Assembly (NCBI GenBank): GCA_963751165.1
Contig: CAVVTP010000028.1
Span: 62,001-126,000 of the forward strand
Length of the DNA stretch: 64,000 bases
Reading direction: 5' to 3'
DNA from: Roseiarcus sp963751165
GTDB taxonomy: Bacteria; Pseudomonadota; Alphaproteobacteria; Rhizobiales; Beijerinckiaceae
Shown here: in pieces, positions 9,705-18,480 of the stretch
Layout: the number at the start of each line of letters is the position of its first letter
How positions within the stretch are numbered: position 1 is the first letter of the stretch
Notes under the pieces: model-generated
Databases searched by the model: none
What the model saw: the letters and a program-made list of their open reading frames with translations, nothing else
What the model was told of the DNA's origin: nothing
Translations under genes and position numbers: made by a program

Positions 9705-9722
9705 AATTTTGCATGCAAAATT
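9705..9722. promoter_or_regulatory. 18-bp perfect palindrome, probable GntR operator
   Basis: AATTTTGCATGCAAAATT reads the same on both strands, and is AT-rich within a very GC-rich region. It lies between the divergent GntR regulator and hydantoinase genes, just downstream of the predicted promoter, where bound repressor would block transcription. Size and symmetry suit a dimeric FCD-type GntR protein; binding itself is inferred. Confidence 0.6.
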
Positions 9723-9764
9723 TTAAAGATCAAGAGGCCAGCGAGCCTCGTCGAGGGAGCCGAA

Positions 9765-11192
9765 ATGGCGGAGTTTGATCTGGTCGTTCGAGGAGGGACC
9801 GCGGCGACCGCCGTCGACGTGTTCCGCACGGACGTGGGGATCCGCGGCGGACGCATCGTCGCCCTCGCCGCCGATTTGCCGCCTGGAAAACGCGAGATCG
9901 GCGCGAGCGGTCTTCTCGTACTGCCGGGCGGCGTAGACTCGCATTGCCACCTCGACCAGCCGACCGGCGACGACTCGGTCATGGCCGATGACTTCGAAAG
10001 CGGCACGCGCTCGGCCGCCTGCGGCGGCACGACGACGCTCATGCCGTTCGCCGCTCAGATGAAGGGCCAGAGCCTGCGCGAGGCAGTCCTCGACTATCAC
10101 CGCCGAGCCGAGGGCAAAGCCTATATCGACTACGCCTTCCACCTCATCGTCACTGACCCAACTCCTCAGGTCTTGGGGCAAGAGCTGCCGGCGCTGATCC
10201 GCGACGGCTACACATCCTTCAAGATCTATATGACCTACGAGGCGCTCAAGCTCAGCGACCGGGAGATCCTCGACGTGCTCGCGCTGGCGCGGTCCGAGCG
10301 CGCCTTCGTCATGATCCACGCGGAAAACGCCGATTGCATCGGGTGGCTGACCGAGCGGCTCGAGCGCATCGGCGACACCTCGCCCAAGTTCCACGCCGCC
10401 GCCCGCCCGCAGATCGCCGAGCGCGAGGCGACGCATCGGGCGATCGCGCTCGCTGAACTGGTCGATACGCCGATCCTGATCGTTCACGTGTCAGGCAAGG
10501 AGGCGATCGAGCAGATCCGCTGGGCGAGGAGCCGGGGCCTTCGCATCTACGCCGAAACCTGTCCGCAATATCTGTTCCTCACCGCCGACGATCTGGCCGC
10601 GCCCGGCTTTCACGGCGCGAAATGCGTGTGCAGCCCGCCGCCCCGGGACAAAGCGAGCCAAGCCGCGGTCTGGGACGGTCTTCGGGAGGGCCTCTTCCAG
10701 GTCTTCTCCTCCGACCACGCGCCGTTCCGCTACGACGATCCGAAAGGCAAGAAGGTCCCAAAGGCGGCGTCGAGCTTCGCCTGCATCCCGAACGGGATAC
10801 CGGGGCTGGAAACCCGCCTGCCGCTCCTTTTCTCGGCGGGCGTCAGCGAGGGCCGGATCGACCTTTGCCAGTTCGTCGCGCTGACCGCGACCAACGCCGC
10901 CAAGATGTACGGCCTCTATCCCCGCAAGGGGTCGATCGCGATCGGCGCCGACGCCGACCTCGTCATATGGGACCCGCAGCGCGACGTCACAATCGCGAAC
11001 GCCGCGCTGCACCACAATGTGGACTACACGCCCTTTGAGGGTATGCGCGTGCGCGGCTGGCCGGTGACAACGATCTCTCGTGGCGAGGTCGTCTGGTCGG
11101 ACGGAATATTCGACGCGGCGCGGGGGCGTGGCCAGTTCCTTGCGTGCGAGCCACCGCAATCCGTCCCCGCTCCCGGCCGTCAGGAGGCGTGA
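9765..11192 (+). CDS. Hydantoinase/dihydropyrimidinase-family amidohydrolase
   Basis: A 475-residue cyclic amidohydrolase, the usual length. Metal ligands are all present: HCH at residues 60-62, the carboxylated-lysine position in SFKIYMTY (Lys153), HAEN (His185), HVSG (His241) and SSDHAPF (Asp317). Enzymes of this family hydrolyse the cyclic amide of hydantoins, dihydropyrimidines or related imides to N-carbamoyl amino acids or half-amides in the cytoplasm. It heads a run of genes with an MFS carrier, a maleate-isomerase-like protein and a hydantoin-racemase-like protein, so a cyclic imide or ureide substrate is likely. The specific substrate is not readable from the sequence. Confidence 0.9.
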   Translation: MAEFDLVVRGGTAATAVDVFRTDVGIRGGRIVALAADLPPGKREIGASGLLVLPGGVDSHCHLDQPTGDDSVMADDFESGTRSAACGGTTTLMPFAAQMKGQSLREAVLDYHRRAEGKAYIDYAFHLIVTDPTPQVLGQELPALIRDGYTSFKIYMTYEALKLSDREILDVLALARSERAFVMIHAENADCIGWLTERLERIGDTSPKFHAAARPQIAEREATHRAIALAELVDTPILIVHVSGKEAIEQIRWARSRGLRIYAETCPQYLFLTADDLAAPGFHGAKCVCSPPPRDKASQAAVWDGLREGLFQVFSSDHAPFRYDDPKGKKVPKAASSFACIPNGIPGLETRLPLLFSAGVSEGRIDLCQFVALTATNAAKMYGLYPRKGSIAIGADADLVIWDPQRDVTIANAALHHNVDYTPFEGMRVRGWPVTTISRGEVVWSDGIFDAARGRGQFLACEPPQSVPAPGRQEA

Positions 11193-11196
11193 TCCC

Positions 11197-12648
11197 ATGA
11201 ATTCGACGTCCAACTCCTGCAACGCCGCGGCCGGTTTGGCGCGTTCATCCCGGTTCGGCCGAGCTGCAGGACTGGCGTCGCGGCGAGCCGCGCCTCATCA
11301 AATCTCTCGCAACCTCCACGAGGCGACCATGCGTAACGCGGCCACGACGACGAGGACCCGCGCAATCGACGCCGTCAACGCCCGCGGGCAGACCAACGTG
11401 CGGTGGCGCATCTTCCTTCTGATGCTGATGCTGATCACGATCAACTATATCGACCGCGCGTCGATCTCCGTCGCAATGCCGGTCATCTCGAAAGAGTTCA
11501 ACATCGACTTCGCGACGCAGGGTTTCATCCTCAGCTCCTTCTTCATCACCTATGCGCTGATGCAGATCCCGGGCGGCATGCTGGCCGACCGGTTCAAGCC
11601 GCGCATCGTCATCGCCTTGGCGACGCTCGGCTGGGGCTTCTTCCAGGCGATCGCGGCCGCCTCGTTCAGCGCCTGGGTGCTGGTCCTGACGCGCCTCGGA
11701 CTTGGCGCATCGGAGGCGCCGATCTATCCCGCAGGCGGCAAGCTCAACGCCATTTGGATGGCGTCGAACGAACGCGCCCGCGGCGCGACGCTGCTCGACG
11801 GCGGCGCCCCGCTCGGCGCGGCGATCGGCTCGCTCGTCATCGCCGGACTCATCGGCGAATTCGGCTCGTGGCGCGTCTCGTTCATCGCCGCCGGCGCCGG
11901 AACGATGCTGTGCGGGCTGCTCGCCTGGTGGTACATCCGCGACAACCCGGCCGACCATCCGTCAATCAGCAAGGCTGAGGTGGACCACATCGCCGAGGCG
12001 CATGCGCATGAGGACTCGCTTACCCCGGCGACGTCCGGGGCGAGCTCCATCGCCTATTTCCGCCACCTCTCGGTCTGGTGCATGTGCCTGGGCTGGATGT
12101 TTTTCAACGCCGTCTTTTACGGCCTCCTGACCTGGATGCCGAACTATCTCTCGGCGGTGCACGGCCTGAACATCGGGGAGCTCGGCGGCTCGCTCTTCAC
12201 CATGTTCTTCGCAGGCTTCGTCGGCGAGCTCGCCGGCGGCCAAATCGCTGATCGCTGGCGAGTGCGCGGCGGGCGGCCGAACGTGATCTTCCGGACCCTG
12301 TTCGGCATTGCCGCGGCCGTCGCAACGCTGTCGATTCTCGGCGTGGCCTATGTCAGCAACCCGTTCGCCGTCGTCCTGCTTCTCAGCTCCACCCTGTTCT
12401 TCCTGCGGTGGTGCGGAATGTATTGGGCGATCCCCGGCATCCTCGCTTCTCGCGCCCGCTCCGGCTTCCTCGGCGGCTGCATGAACCTCGCCGGTAACAT
12501 CGCCGGGATCACGGTCCCCGTCATCGTCGGCTTGATCGTGCAGACGACCGGCTCCTACTTCCTCGCCCTGATGTTCTTCGCCTTCGCGGGAGTCGCGCTC
12601 TTCGTTTGCTCGACCACGATCGATTACAGCCGCAAGCTGGCCATCTAA
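11197..12648 (+). CDS. MFS transporter (anion:cation symporter family)
   Basis: A twelve-helix major facilitator of the ACS group (hexuronate, phthalate and related organic anions). TINYIDRASISVAMP in helix 1, GGMLADRF in the loop after helix 2 and LGLGASEAPIYPAGGK in helix 4 are characteristic. The ATG at 11197 is chosen because AGGAGG lies nine bases upstream; the first 44 residues are low-complexity, and an in-frame ATG at 11329 would give 439 residues, closer to family length. It starts four bases after the hydantoinase stop, so the two are co-transcribed. It probably imports an anionic substrate of the amide pathway across the inner membrane. Confidence 0.88.
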   Translation: MNSTSNSCNAAAGLARSSRFGRAAGLASRRAAPHQISRNLHEATMRNAATTTRTRAIDAVNARGQTNVRWRIFLLMLMLITINYIDRASISVAMPVISKEFNIDFATQGFILSSFFITYALMQIPGGMLADRFKPRIVIALATLGWGFFQAIAAASFSAWVLVLTRLGLGASEAPIYPAGGKLNAIWMASNERARGATLLDGGAPLGAAIGSLVIAGLIGEFGSWRVSFIAAGAGTMLCGLLAWWYIRDNPADHPSISKAEVDHIAEAHAHEDSLTPATSGASSIAYFRHLSVWCMCLGWMFFNAVFYGLLTWMPNYLSAVHGLNIGELGGSLFTMFFAGFVGELAGGQIADRWRVRGGRPNVIFRTLFGIAAAVATLSILGVAYVSNPFAVVLLLSSTLFFLRWCGMYWAIPGILASRARSGFLGGCMNLAGNIAGITVPVIVGLIVQTTGSYFLALMFFAFAGVALFVCSTTIDYSRKLAI

Positions 12649-12684
12649 GTGGCGCCGCTCTTGCTAGCCCAATTGGAGACCGAA

Positions 12685-13401
12685 ATGCCCAACCGGGTTC
12701 GACTGGGGATGCTGACCCCTTCGTCCAACACTATAGTCGAGCCCGTGACTGCGGCCATGTTGGCGGACGTGGCCAATGTCACCGTCCACTTCAGCCGGTT
12801 TAAGGTGACGGAGATCGCCGCCTCCGCCGCCTCGGACCGACAATTCGACGAGGATGAGCTTCTTCGCGCGGCGGAACTTCTCACCCACGCGAAGGTCGAC
12901 GTTGTCGCCTGGAACGGCACCTCGGCGAGCTGGTTGGGCTTCGAGCGCGACGAGCGTCTGTGTGAGCGCCTGACGGAGGCGACCGGCGTTCCCACCTGCA
13001 CTTCGGTGCTCGCCTTCCGCGAGATTTTCGAGCGCACTGGCGTCACGCGCGTCGGCCTCGTCACGCCGTATCACGCTGCGGTGCAGAAAATGATCGTCCA
13101 GAACTGGGGCGAAGCCGGCTTCGACTGCGTAGCCGAGCGCCACTCGGGGCTCACTGACAATTTTGCCTTCGCCGAGGTTTCGGAGCGCGAAATCGCCGGG
13201 ATGGCGCGCTCAGTCGCGGCCGGAAGCGTCGACGCCATTGCGATTGTCTGCACCAACATGCGCGCGGCGCCGCTCGTCGAGCGGCTCGAGGCCGAGCTTG
13301 GCGTCCCGGTCTACGATTCGATCGCCACGACCTTGTGGAAGAGCCTGCTGCTCGCCGAGGTCCCACCCGCATCGATCCGCGGCTGGGGCGCCTTTTTCTG
13401 A
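12685..13401 (+). CDS. Maleate isomerase-like protein (Asp/Glu racemase superfamily)
   Basis: A 238-residue protein of the maleate cis-trans isomerase/arylmalonate decarboxylase group. RLGMLTPSSNTIVEP at the start, VAWNGTSASWLGFERD and AIVCTNMRAA are family hallmarks. The first catalytic Cys position (usually in an AYxCT or WxCTS-like motif) reads WNGTS here, while the second Cys is kept in CTNM. GGAG precedes the ATG at 12685. It follows the MFS gene directly. In nicotinate and imide catabolism such enzymes convert maleate to fumarate; the absence of the first Cys means that reaction should not be assumed. Confidence 0.8.
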   Translation: MPNRVRLGMLTPSSNTIVEPVTAAMLADVANVTVHFSRFKVTEIAASAASDRQFDEDELLRAAELLTHAKVDVVAWNGTSASWLGFERDERLCERLTEATGVPTCTSVLAFREIFERTGVTRVGLVTPYHAAVQKMIVQNWGEAGFDCVAERHSGLTDNFAFAEVSEREIAGMARSVAAGSVDAIAIVCTNMRAAPLVERLEAELGVPVYDSIATTLWKSLLLAEVPPASIRGWGAFF

Positions 13402-13530
13402 TCCGCTGCTTAGCTCGGCGCGGGCCGGACTGCTCGAGGGCTTTGGAGCCTTAGCCTGAATTTTCGGCGCCGGGCGCCGGGTGGAAGTCCGCTGTCCATT
13501 GAGGACGGTGTTATGAGGGAGAGGAGAGCC

Positions 13531-14589
13531 ATGAAGCTTAACAAGACGATCGCGTGGGCGCTGGCGACCACATTCTTGACGGCCCCGAGCTTTGGCGGGC
13601 TCAGCCGGGCCTGCACGCTGATGGGCGCCAACGGGACGGCGACCAAGGACGGCAACGTCTACCTCGCCTCTACGAGCGACAACCCTTATATCGAAGGGCC
13701 CCGCAATCAGGTTTACCTGACCATTCCCAAGCAGGGCTACAAATTCGTTCATACGCCGCTGCACATTCAGGATCCTCCGGGTCACTACTTCGACGTGGGC
13801 TCCGACCGCGGGATGAACGAGAAGGGCTTTTCCTGGACGCGCGCCTGGGTCGTGCCCAAGGAGCCCGAAGCGCCGAACAAGATGAACGCCGTCGACTGGT
13901 TCCTGAAACTGGGGTCCACGGTCGCGACCGTCGACGAGGCCATCAAGTTCGTGGAGGATAACCCGAAAGGGATCGGCGATCAGGGCAACTACATCTTCGC
14001 CGACGCCCAAGGGAATATGGCGGTGGTCGAGGTGGGCTATCAGACTGTCAATGTCGTGAAGCGCTACACGAAGACCGACGAGGGCATCGCGGCGAGAGCC
14101 AACCTGTGGACCTCGGACAAGATGAAGCCGATCGACATCAGCAACGCGGCCGACGAGCACGACCACGAATACGCCGTTTCGACCGGCTATCGGGTTCCGC
14201 GCGCGATGGAGCTCCTGAAAGGCGGCGACGGCAAGATCGACGTCGCGATGCTGAAGCAATTCCTCGGCGACGACGCCAATCGCAGCAAGGCGCCCATGGG
14301 CGACACCGGTTTCTCCATTTCCAACCATGGAGCGACCGGCGGCACGGTGGCTGCGGAAGTCTATGACCCGGCGCACCTCACCTTCTGGTTCACCTACGGC
14401 TGGCCGGACGGCGACGCCAAGAGCAGCAACCCGTCCTACGACGGCGCCAACAAGAACACCTGGGGCGCCTGGATTCCGTTCATCCTCCCCGAGATGACCG
14501 AGGAAGGTTACTACACCGACTGGAACGGCAACATTACCCCGCTCGGCGCTCGCTATCTGGCCAAGCTCAGCGCCAAAAAAGTGCTCTGA
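13531..14589 (+). CDS. Secreted Ntn-type amide hydrolase (penicillin V acylase/C69-like)
   Basis: A 352-residue exported protein. A signal peptide (MKLNKTIAWALATTF start) ends at SRA and the next residue is Cys28 in CTLMGANGTATKDGN. A Cys that becomes N-terminal after leader removal is the signature of N-terminal nucleophile hydrolases, and STSDNP and NEKGFSWTRAW fit the choloylglycine hydrolase/C69 dipeptidase fold. GAGGAGA lies before the ATG at 13531, preferred over the ATG at 13513. It probably cleaves a linear amide in the periplasm, perhaps producing the substrate taken up by the MFS carrier. Peptidase versus acylase activity cannot be decided. Confidence 0.72.
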   Translation: MKLNKTIAWALATTFLTAPSFGGLSRACTLMGANGTATKDGNVYLASTSDNPYIEGPRNQVYLTIPKQGYKFVHTPLHIQDPPGHYFDVGSDRGMNEKGFSWTRAWVVPKEPEAPNKMNAVDWFLKLGSTVATVDEAIKFVEDNPKGIGDQGNYIFADAQGNMAVVEVGYQTVNVVKRYTKTDEGIAARANLWTSDKMKPIDISNAADEHDHEYAVSTGYRVPRAMELLKGGDGKIDVAMLKQFLGDDANRSKAPMGDTGFSISNHGATGGTVAAEVYDPAHLTFWFTYGWPDGDAKSSNPSYDGANKNTWGAWIPFILPEMTEEGYYTDWNGNITPLGARYLAKLSAKKVL

Positions 14590-14617
14590 CCTCAGCCAAA
14601 GCCAGCTTCGAAACTCC

Positions 14618-14641
14618 CCCTCTTCCGCTCGCGGAAGAGGG
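14618..14641. repeat. REP-like intergenic hairpin
   Basis: CCCTCTTCCGC and GCGGAAGAGGG form a perfect 11-base stem around a two-base loop, 28 bases after the Ntn hydrolase stop. Similar imperfect hairpins lie before pheS (57279-57382), so this belongs to a dispersed intergenic family. It may end or protect the upstream transcript; no U-run follows. Confidence 0.6.
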
Positions 14642-14756
14642 TCGCTGAAGCGCCTTCAACTCGATCGGACAGACGCGTCTGACGGGGCCCCACGCAAAAC
14701 CGGGGCGTCCGCGCAGATGTCTGCGACCCGGTCGTACAACGCAGGAAGATGCAACG

Positions 14757-15998
14757 ATGAGAAAGACGTCGACATTTCAGCCCATCGCGGCGGCCCTCTT
14801 CGGCGCCGGTCTGGCGCTCGGGGCCGGGTATCCCGCGTACGCGCAGTCGGTGAAGGTCGAATTCCCCGCCAAGCCCGATCCGACCGAGCTTCCGGAGGTC
14901 TGGCCCGAGCAGGCCGGCGTCGATTCCGGCCAGCTCGTCAAGCTGTCCAAATGGATCCGCGACCAGAAATTCGACATCCGCAGCCTCGTCATTGTCAAGG
15001 ACGGCAAGATCGCCTTCGAGCGCTACAGCGACGGCATCACCCGCGATAAGAACTACGAACTCTATTCGGTCACCAAGGCGCTGGTCGGAATTCTCGCTGG
15101 AGATCTGATCGGCGAGGGAAAGATCAGCCTCGAGAGTTCGGTGAAGGACGTCGTCGGCGCCTATCGGCCCGATCTCAAGGAGGCCGTCGCGGACAAGGGA
15201 AAGATCAAGCTCCGCAATGTCCTCACCATGACGACGGGCCTCCACTACGATTTTAACCCGCCGAACGATCCGATCTATTACGAGTCGCCCGACCGTCTGA
15301 AACTGGCCGCAACGACGACGCCGCTGCTGGAGCCAGGCAAAGTGTTCCAGTACATGGACGTCAATCCGATCCTGGCGACGGCGATGCTGAGCGGGGCAGC
15401 GGGCGAAAAGCTCGAGGATTACGCCGCCGACAAGGTGTTCAAGCCGCTCGGCATGAAGCATTACGCCTGGTCGCGGGCCGACAAGAAGGGGCTCGTTTCG
15501 GGCGGCTGGGGCTTGAGGCTGCGCCCGGTCGACATGGTGCGGCTCGGGATGCTGGCGCTGCAAGGCGGACGGTGGGAAGGCAAACAGCTCGTGCCGGCCG
15601 ATTGGGTCAAGCAGATGACGACCGGGCAGAGCACCCGGTTCTTCGGCTACTACTGGTGGGTCAACAACATTCTCGAAGGCGGCATGGACGGCGACGATCA
15701 GCCGGAATTCGACGCCGCGGGGTTCAAGGGCCAGAACATCGTCGTTCTGCCGAAAGAGAACGCCGTCGTGGCGATGACGAGCATTATGTCGCCGGCCGGA
15801 GGGTTGCGCGACGCCCAGCATCTCCAGACTTTGCGCTACATGGTGAACGAATACATCCTCCCCGCACTCGACCATCAGCCGTCCGAGCCGACGGACGCGC
15901 AGAAGACCGCGTTGCTGAACGAGCTTCAGGCCGCCGAGGACAGCAAGGGCGTGCCCGGCTTCGCCCTCGACCCGTACAACACCGACGTCCCCCAATGA
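14757..15998 (+). CDS. Secreted serine hydrolase of the beta-lactamase (class C) fold
   Basis: A 413-residue beta-lactamase-family protein with a signal peptide ending near AYAQ. The SxxK motif is SVTK (Ser104, Lys107). The YxN region reads FQYMDVNP, so the usual Tyr-x-Asn triad is altered to YMD with Asn two residues on. The third motif appears as AAGFKGQN. Many such proteins are esterases or amidases rather than beta-lactamases. It follows the secreted Ntn hydrolase and precedes the racemase-like gene, so it probably belongs to the same periplasmic amide or ester degradation route. No antibiotic resistance should be assumed. Confidence 0.85.
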   Translation: MRKTSTFQPIAAALFGAGLALGAGYPAYAQSVKVEFPAKPDPTELPEVWPEQAGVDSGQLVKLSKWIRDQKFDIRSLVIVKDGKIAFERYSDGITRDKNYELYSVTKALVGILAGDLIGEGKISLESSVKDVVGAYRPDLKEAVADKGKIKLRNVLTMTTGLHYDFNPPNDPIYYESPDRLKLAATTTPLLEPGKVFQYMDVNPILATAMLSGAAGEKLEDYAADKVFKPLGMKHYAWSRADKKGLVSGGWGLRLRPVDMVRLGMLALQGGRWEGKQLVPADWVKQMTTGQSTRFFGYYWWVNNILEGGMDGDDQPEFDAAGFKGQNIVVLPKENAVVAMTSIMSPAGGLRDAQHLQTLRYMVNEYILPALDHQPSEPTDAQKTALLNELQAAEDSKGVPGFALDPYNTDVPQ

Positions 15999-16081
15999 CT
16001 CGTCGAGGAGAGGCGCACCGCTGACAAGCGCCTCATGTCCTCCTTGCCTTTCCCAAAACGCGATCCGCTGCAGGACGACGA

Positions 16082-16831
16082 ATGCGCATTCTCATTCTCA
16101 ACCCGAACACCAGCGCGGACGTCACGGCCCGCCTTGCGGCCGCAGCGAAACAGGCGACGGCCCAAGGGACAATTCTTGCGACCGCGACCGCGACCCGCGG
16201 CGTTCCCTACATCGCCACCCGCGCGGAGGCGCAGATCGGGGGCGCCGTCGCGCTCGAGATGCTTGCTGAGCTCCACCACGATTATGACGCCGCGATCATC
16301 GCCGCCTTCGGCGATCCCGGCCTGTTCGGCGCCCGCGAGCTTTTCGACATTCCCGTTGTCGGCATGGCGGAGGCGTCGATGCTGACCGCCTGCATGCTCG
16401 GCCGCCGCTTCGCCATCGTCACCTTCGCGCGCGCGCTCGGCCCCTGGTACCAGGAGTGCGTCGATATGCACGGCCTCACGGGCCGATGCGCCGGCATCCG
16501 CATGCTCGACGAGCCATTCCGCTCGATCGGCGACGTGCAGGACGAGAAGGAAAACCTGCTTGCGGAACTCGCCAAGCAAGCGGCGCTCGAACTGGAGGCG
16601 GACGTGGTAATCCTCGCCGGGGCGCCGCTGGCCGGCCTTGCGCCGCGGATCAAAGATCGCGTGCCTGTCCCGGTTGTCGATCAGCTGGCCGCGGCGGTGA
16701 AGCAGGCCGAGGCGCTGGTTACGCTCGGCGTCCGGAAGGCGGTTGTGGGAGCCTATCGGCGGCCGGAGGCGAAGACGACCATGGGCTTGCCGGGAGCGCT
16801 CGCCGCGCGAATCGAGCACCGTGATCGCTGA
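16082..16831 (+). CDS. Hydantoin racemase-like protein lacking both catalytic cysteines
   Basis: A 249-residue Asp/Glu/hydantoin racemase-family protein with the opening MRILILNPNTSADVTARL and the FGDPGL core. In true hydantoin and allantoin racemases a Cys precedes FGDPG and a second Cys lies in a GCAGM motif. Here these read IAAFGDPGL (Ala75) and LAGAPLAG (about residues 180-181), so both acid-base cysteines are absent. The rest of the fold (MLTACMLGRRFAIVTF, KEN..AELA region) is intact, so this is a divergent subfamily rather than decay. It closes the hydantoinase cluster. It may be a non-racemase isomerase, lyase or binding protein. Confidence 0.85.
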   Translation: MRILILNPNTSADVTARLAAAAKQATAQGTILATATATRGVPYIATRAEAQIGGAVALEMLAELHHDYDAAIIAAFGDPGLFGARELFDIPVVGMAEASMLTACMLGRRFAIVTFARALGPWYQECVDMHGLTGRCAGIRMLDEPFRSIGDVQDEKENLLAELAKQAALELEADVVILAGAPLAGLAPRIKDRVPVPVVDQLAAAVKQAEALVTLGVRKAVVGAYRRPEAKTTMGLPGALAARIEHRDR

Positions 16832-17041
16832 CTGATGAACCAATACTCGCCGCAACACGACTGTGGGCGTCTCCGCCCCCTTGCTGGCGTTCGTCGCCGT
16901 CGCCGGGCTGATCGGGAAGGTAGCAAGGATCGAACCCCGAACTGAGGCGCTTCCTGCGGAAGTCGCGGAAGGCATGGCTTGCATCGCTCCGCCCTTCCGG
17001 GCAAAAGGCGGACTTTAAGACAGGCGTTCGGAAGAAGGCGA

Positions 17042-18431
17042 ATGGCGAATCAACGGTGGACCCCTGACAGCTGGCGAATGAAGCCGGTCGAGCAGGCGCC
17101 GGTCTACAAGGACCTCGCGGCGCTGGCCGGGATCGAACGTCAGCTCGCCGGCTATCCGCCGCTCGTGTTCGCGGGCGAAGCGCGCAAATTGAAGCGCGCT
17201 CTCGGCGCCGCCGCCGCCGGCGAAGCCTTCCTGCTGCAGGGCGGCGATTGCGCCGAGAGCTTCGAAGAGCATTCGGCCGACAATATCCGGGACTTCTTCC
17301 GCGTCTTCCTGCAGATGGCGGTGGTGATGACGTTTGCGGCCGCCTCGCCGATCGTCAAGGTCGGCCGGGTCGCCGGCCAGTTCGCCAAGCCGCGCTCCTC
17401 GGATTTCGAGACGATCGACGGCGTCAAGCTGCCGGCGTATCGCGGCGACATCGTCAACGACATCGAGTTCACGGCCGTATCGCGCGAGCCCGACCCGCGC
17501 CGCCAGATCGAGGCCTATCGCCAGTCGGCGGCGACGCTGAACCTGCTGCGCGCCTTCGCCACCGGCGGTTACGCCAATCTGGAGAACGCTCACCGCTGGA
17601 TGCTCGGCTTCGTCAAGGACAGTCCACAATCGGAGCGCTATCAGGGCGTCGCCGACCGCATCACCGAGACGCTCGGCTTCATGCGCGCCATCGGGCTCGA
17701 CCCCGAAGCGCATCCCGAACTCAGGGCCACGGATTTCTACACCTCTCACGAGGCGCTTCTGCTCGGCTACGAGCAGGCGATGACCCGGCTCGAACTCGAC
17801 CTCGGGCGATTATTACGCGACTTCCGGCCACCTGGTCTGGATCGGCGACCGGACCCGCCAGCTCGGCGGAGCGCATGTCGAATACTGCCGGGGCGTCAGG
17901 AATCCGATCGGCCTGAAGTGCGGGCCGACGCTCGCCCCGGACGAAATGCTGCGCCTGATCGACGTGCTCGATCCGGACGCCGAGCCGGGCCGCCTCACGC
18001 TCATCTGCCGGTTCGGCGCCGACAAGGTCGAGGCCGCGCTGCCGCCGCTCTTGCGCGCCGCCAAGCGCGACGGCCGCAGGGTCCTCTGGGTCTGCGACCC
18101 GATGCACGGCAACACGGTCAAGACCTCGACCGGCTACAAGACCCGTCCGACCGAGCGCATCGCCCAGGAAGTGCGCGGATTTTTCGCCGGCTGTCTGGCC
18201 GAAGGCGTGCACGCCGGCGGCATCCATCTCGAGATGACCGGCAAGAACGTCACCGAATGCACGGGCGGGGCGCGAGCGATCTCGGAATTGGACTTGCGCG
18301 ACCGCTATCACACCTATTGCGATCCGCGCCTCAACGCCGAGCAGTCGATCGAGCTGGCGTTCATGGTCGCCGACCTGTTGAAGGCCCAACGGCGCGCCCA
18401 GCCCGAGCGCCCAGCCCGGGCGGCCGAATGA
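17042..18431 (+). pseudogene. Class II DAHP synthase, frameshifted
   Basis: 3-deoxy-D-arabino-heptulosonate-7-phosphate synthase, the first step of the shikimate pathway (phosphoenolpyruvate plus erythrose 4-phosphate), of the plant-like type II family. WTPDSWRMKPVEQAP, LLQGGDCAESFEEH and DFYTSHEALLLGYEQ are in the first frame. An extra base near 17795 shifts the frame; skipping it gives STSGDYYATSGHLVWIGDRT, NPIGLKCGPT, WVCDPMHGNT and GGIHLEMTGKNVTEC in order to the stop at 18431. The restored length, about 463 residues, is normal. AAGAAGG precedes the ATG at 17042. As a core biosynthetic enzyme with no other lesion, it is more likely interrupted by a sequence error than dead. Confidence 0.9.
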
Positions 18432-18480
18432 CGGCGGCGGGTCGCTGCCGGCGCGGCCCGGTTCCTTGAGGACGCGCGCG

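Noticed and set aside
13465..13479. Strong GC palindrome CGGCGCC-G-GGCGCCG as a terminator
   Set aside because: The T-run precedes it on the plus strand and no U-run follows on either transcript, so it does not qualify as an intrinsic terminator.
13210..14376. 388-codon minus-strand open frame across the maleate-isomerase-like and Ntn hydrolase genes
   Set aside because: Shadow of two real genes with clear motifs and ribosome binding sites on the plus strand.
14757..15998. Antibiotic-resistance beta-lactamase
   Set aside because: The fold and SxxK are present but the YxN motif is altered and the context is catabolic; an esterase or amidase is more likely.
16863..17018. About 50-codon plus-strand frame with a hydrophobic start (SAPLLAFVAVAGLIG)
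   Set aside because: It could be a small membrane peptide, but it has no ribosome binding site and no family, so it is not called.
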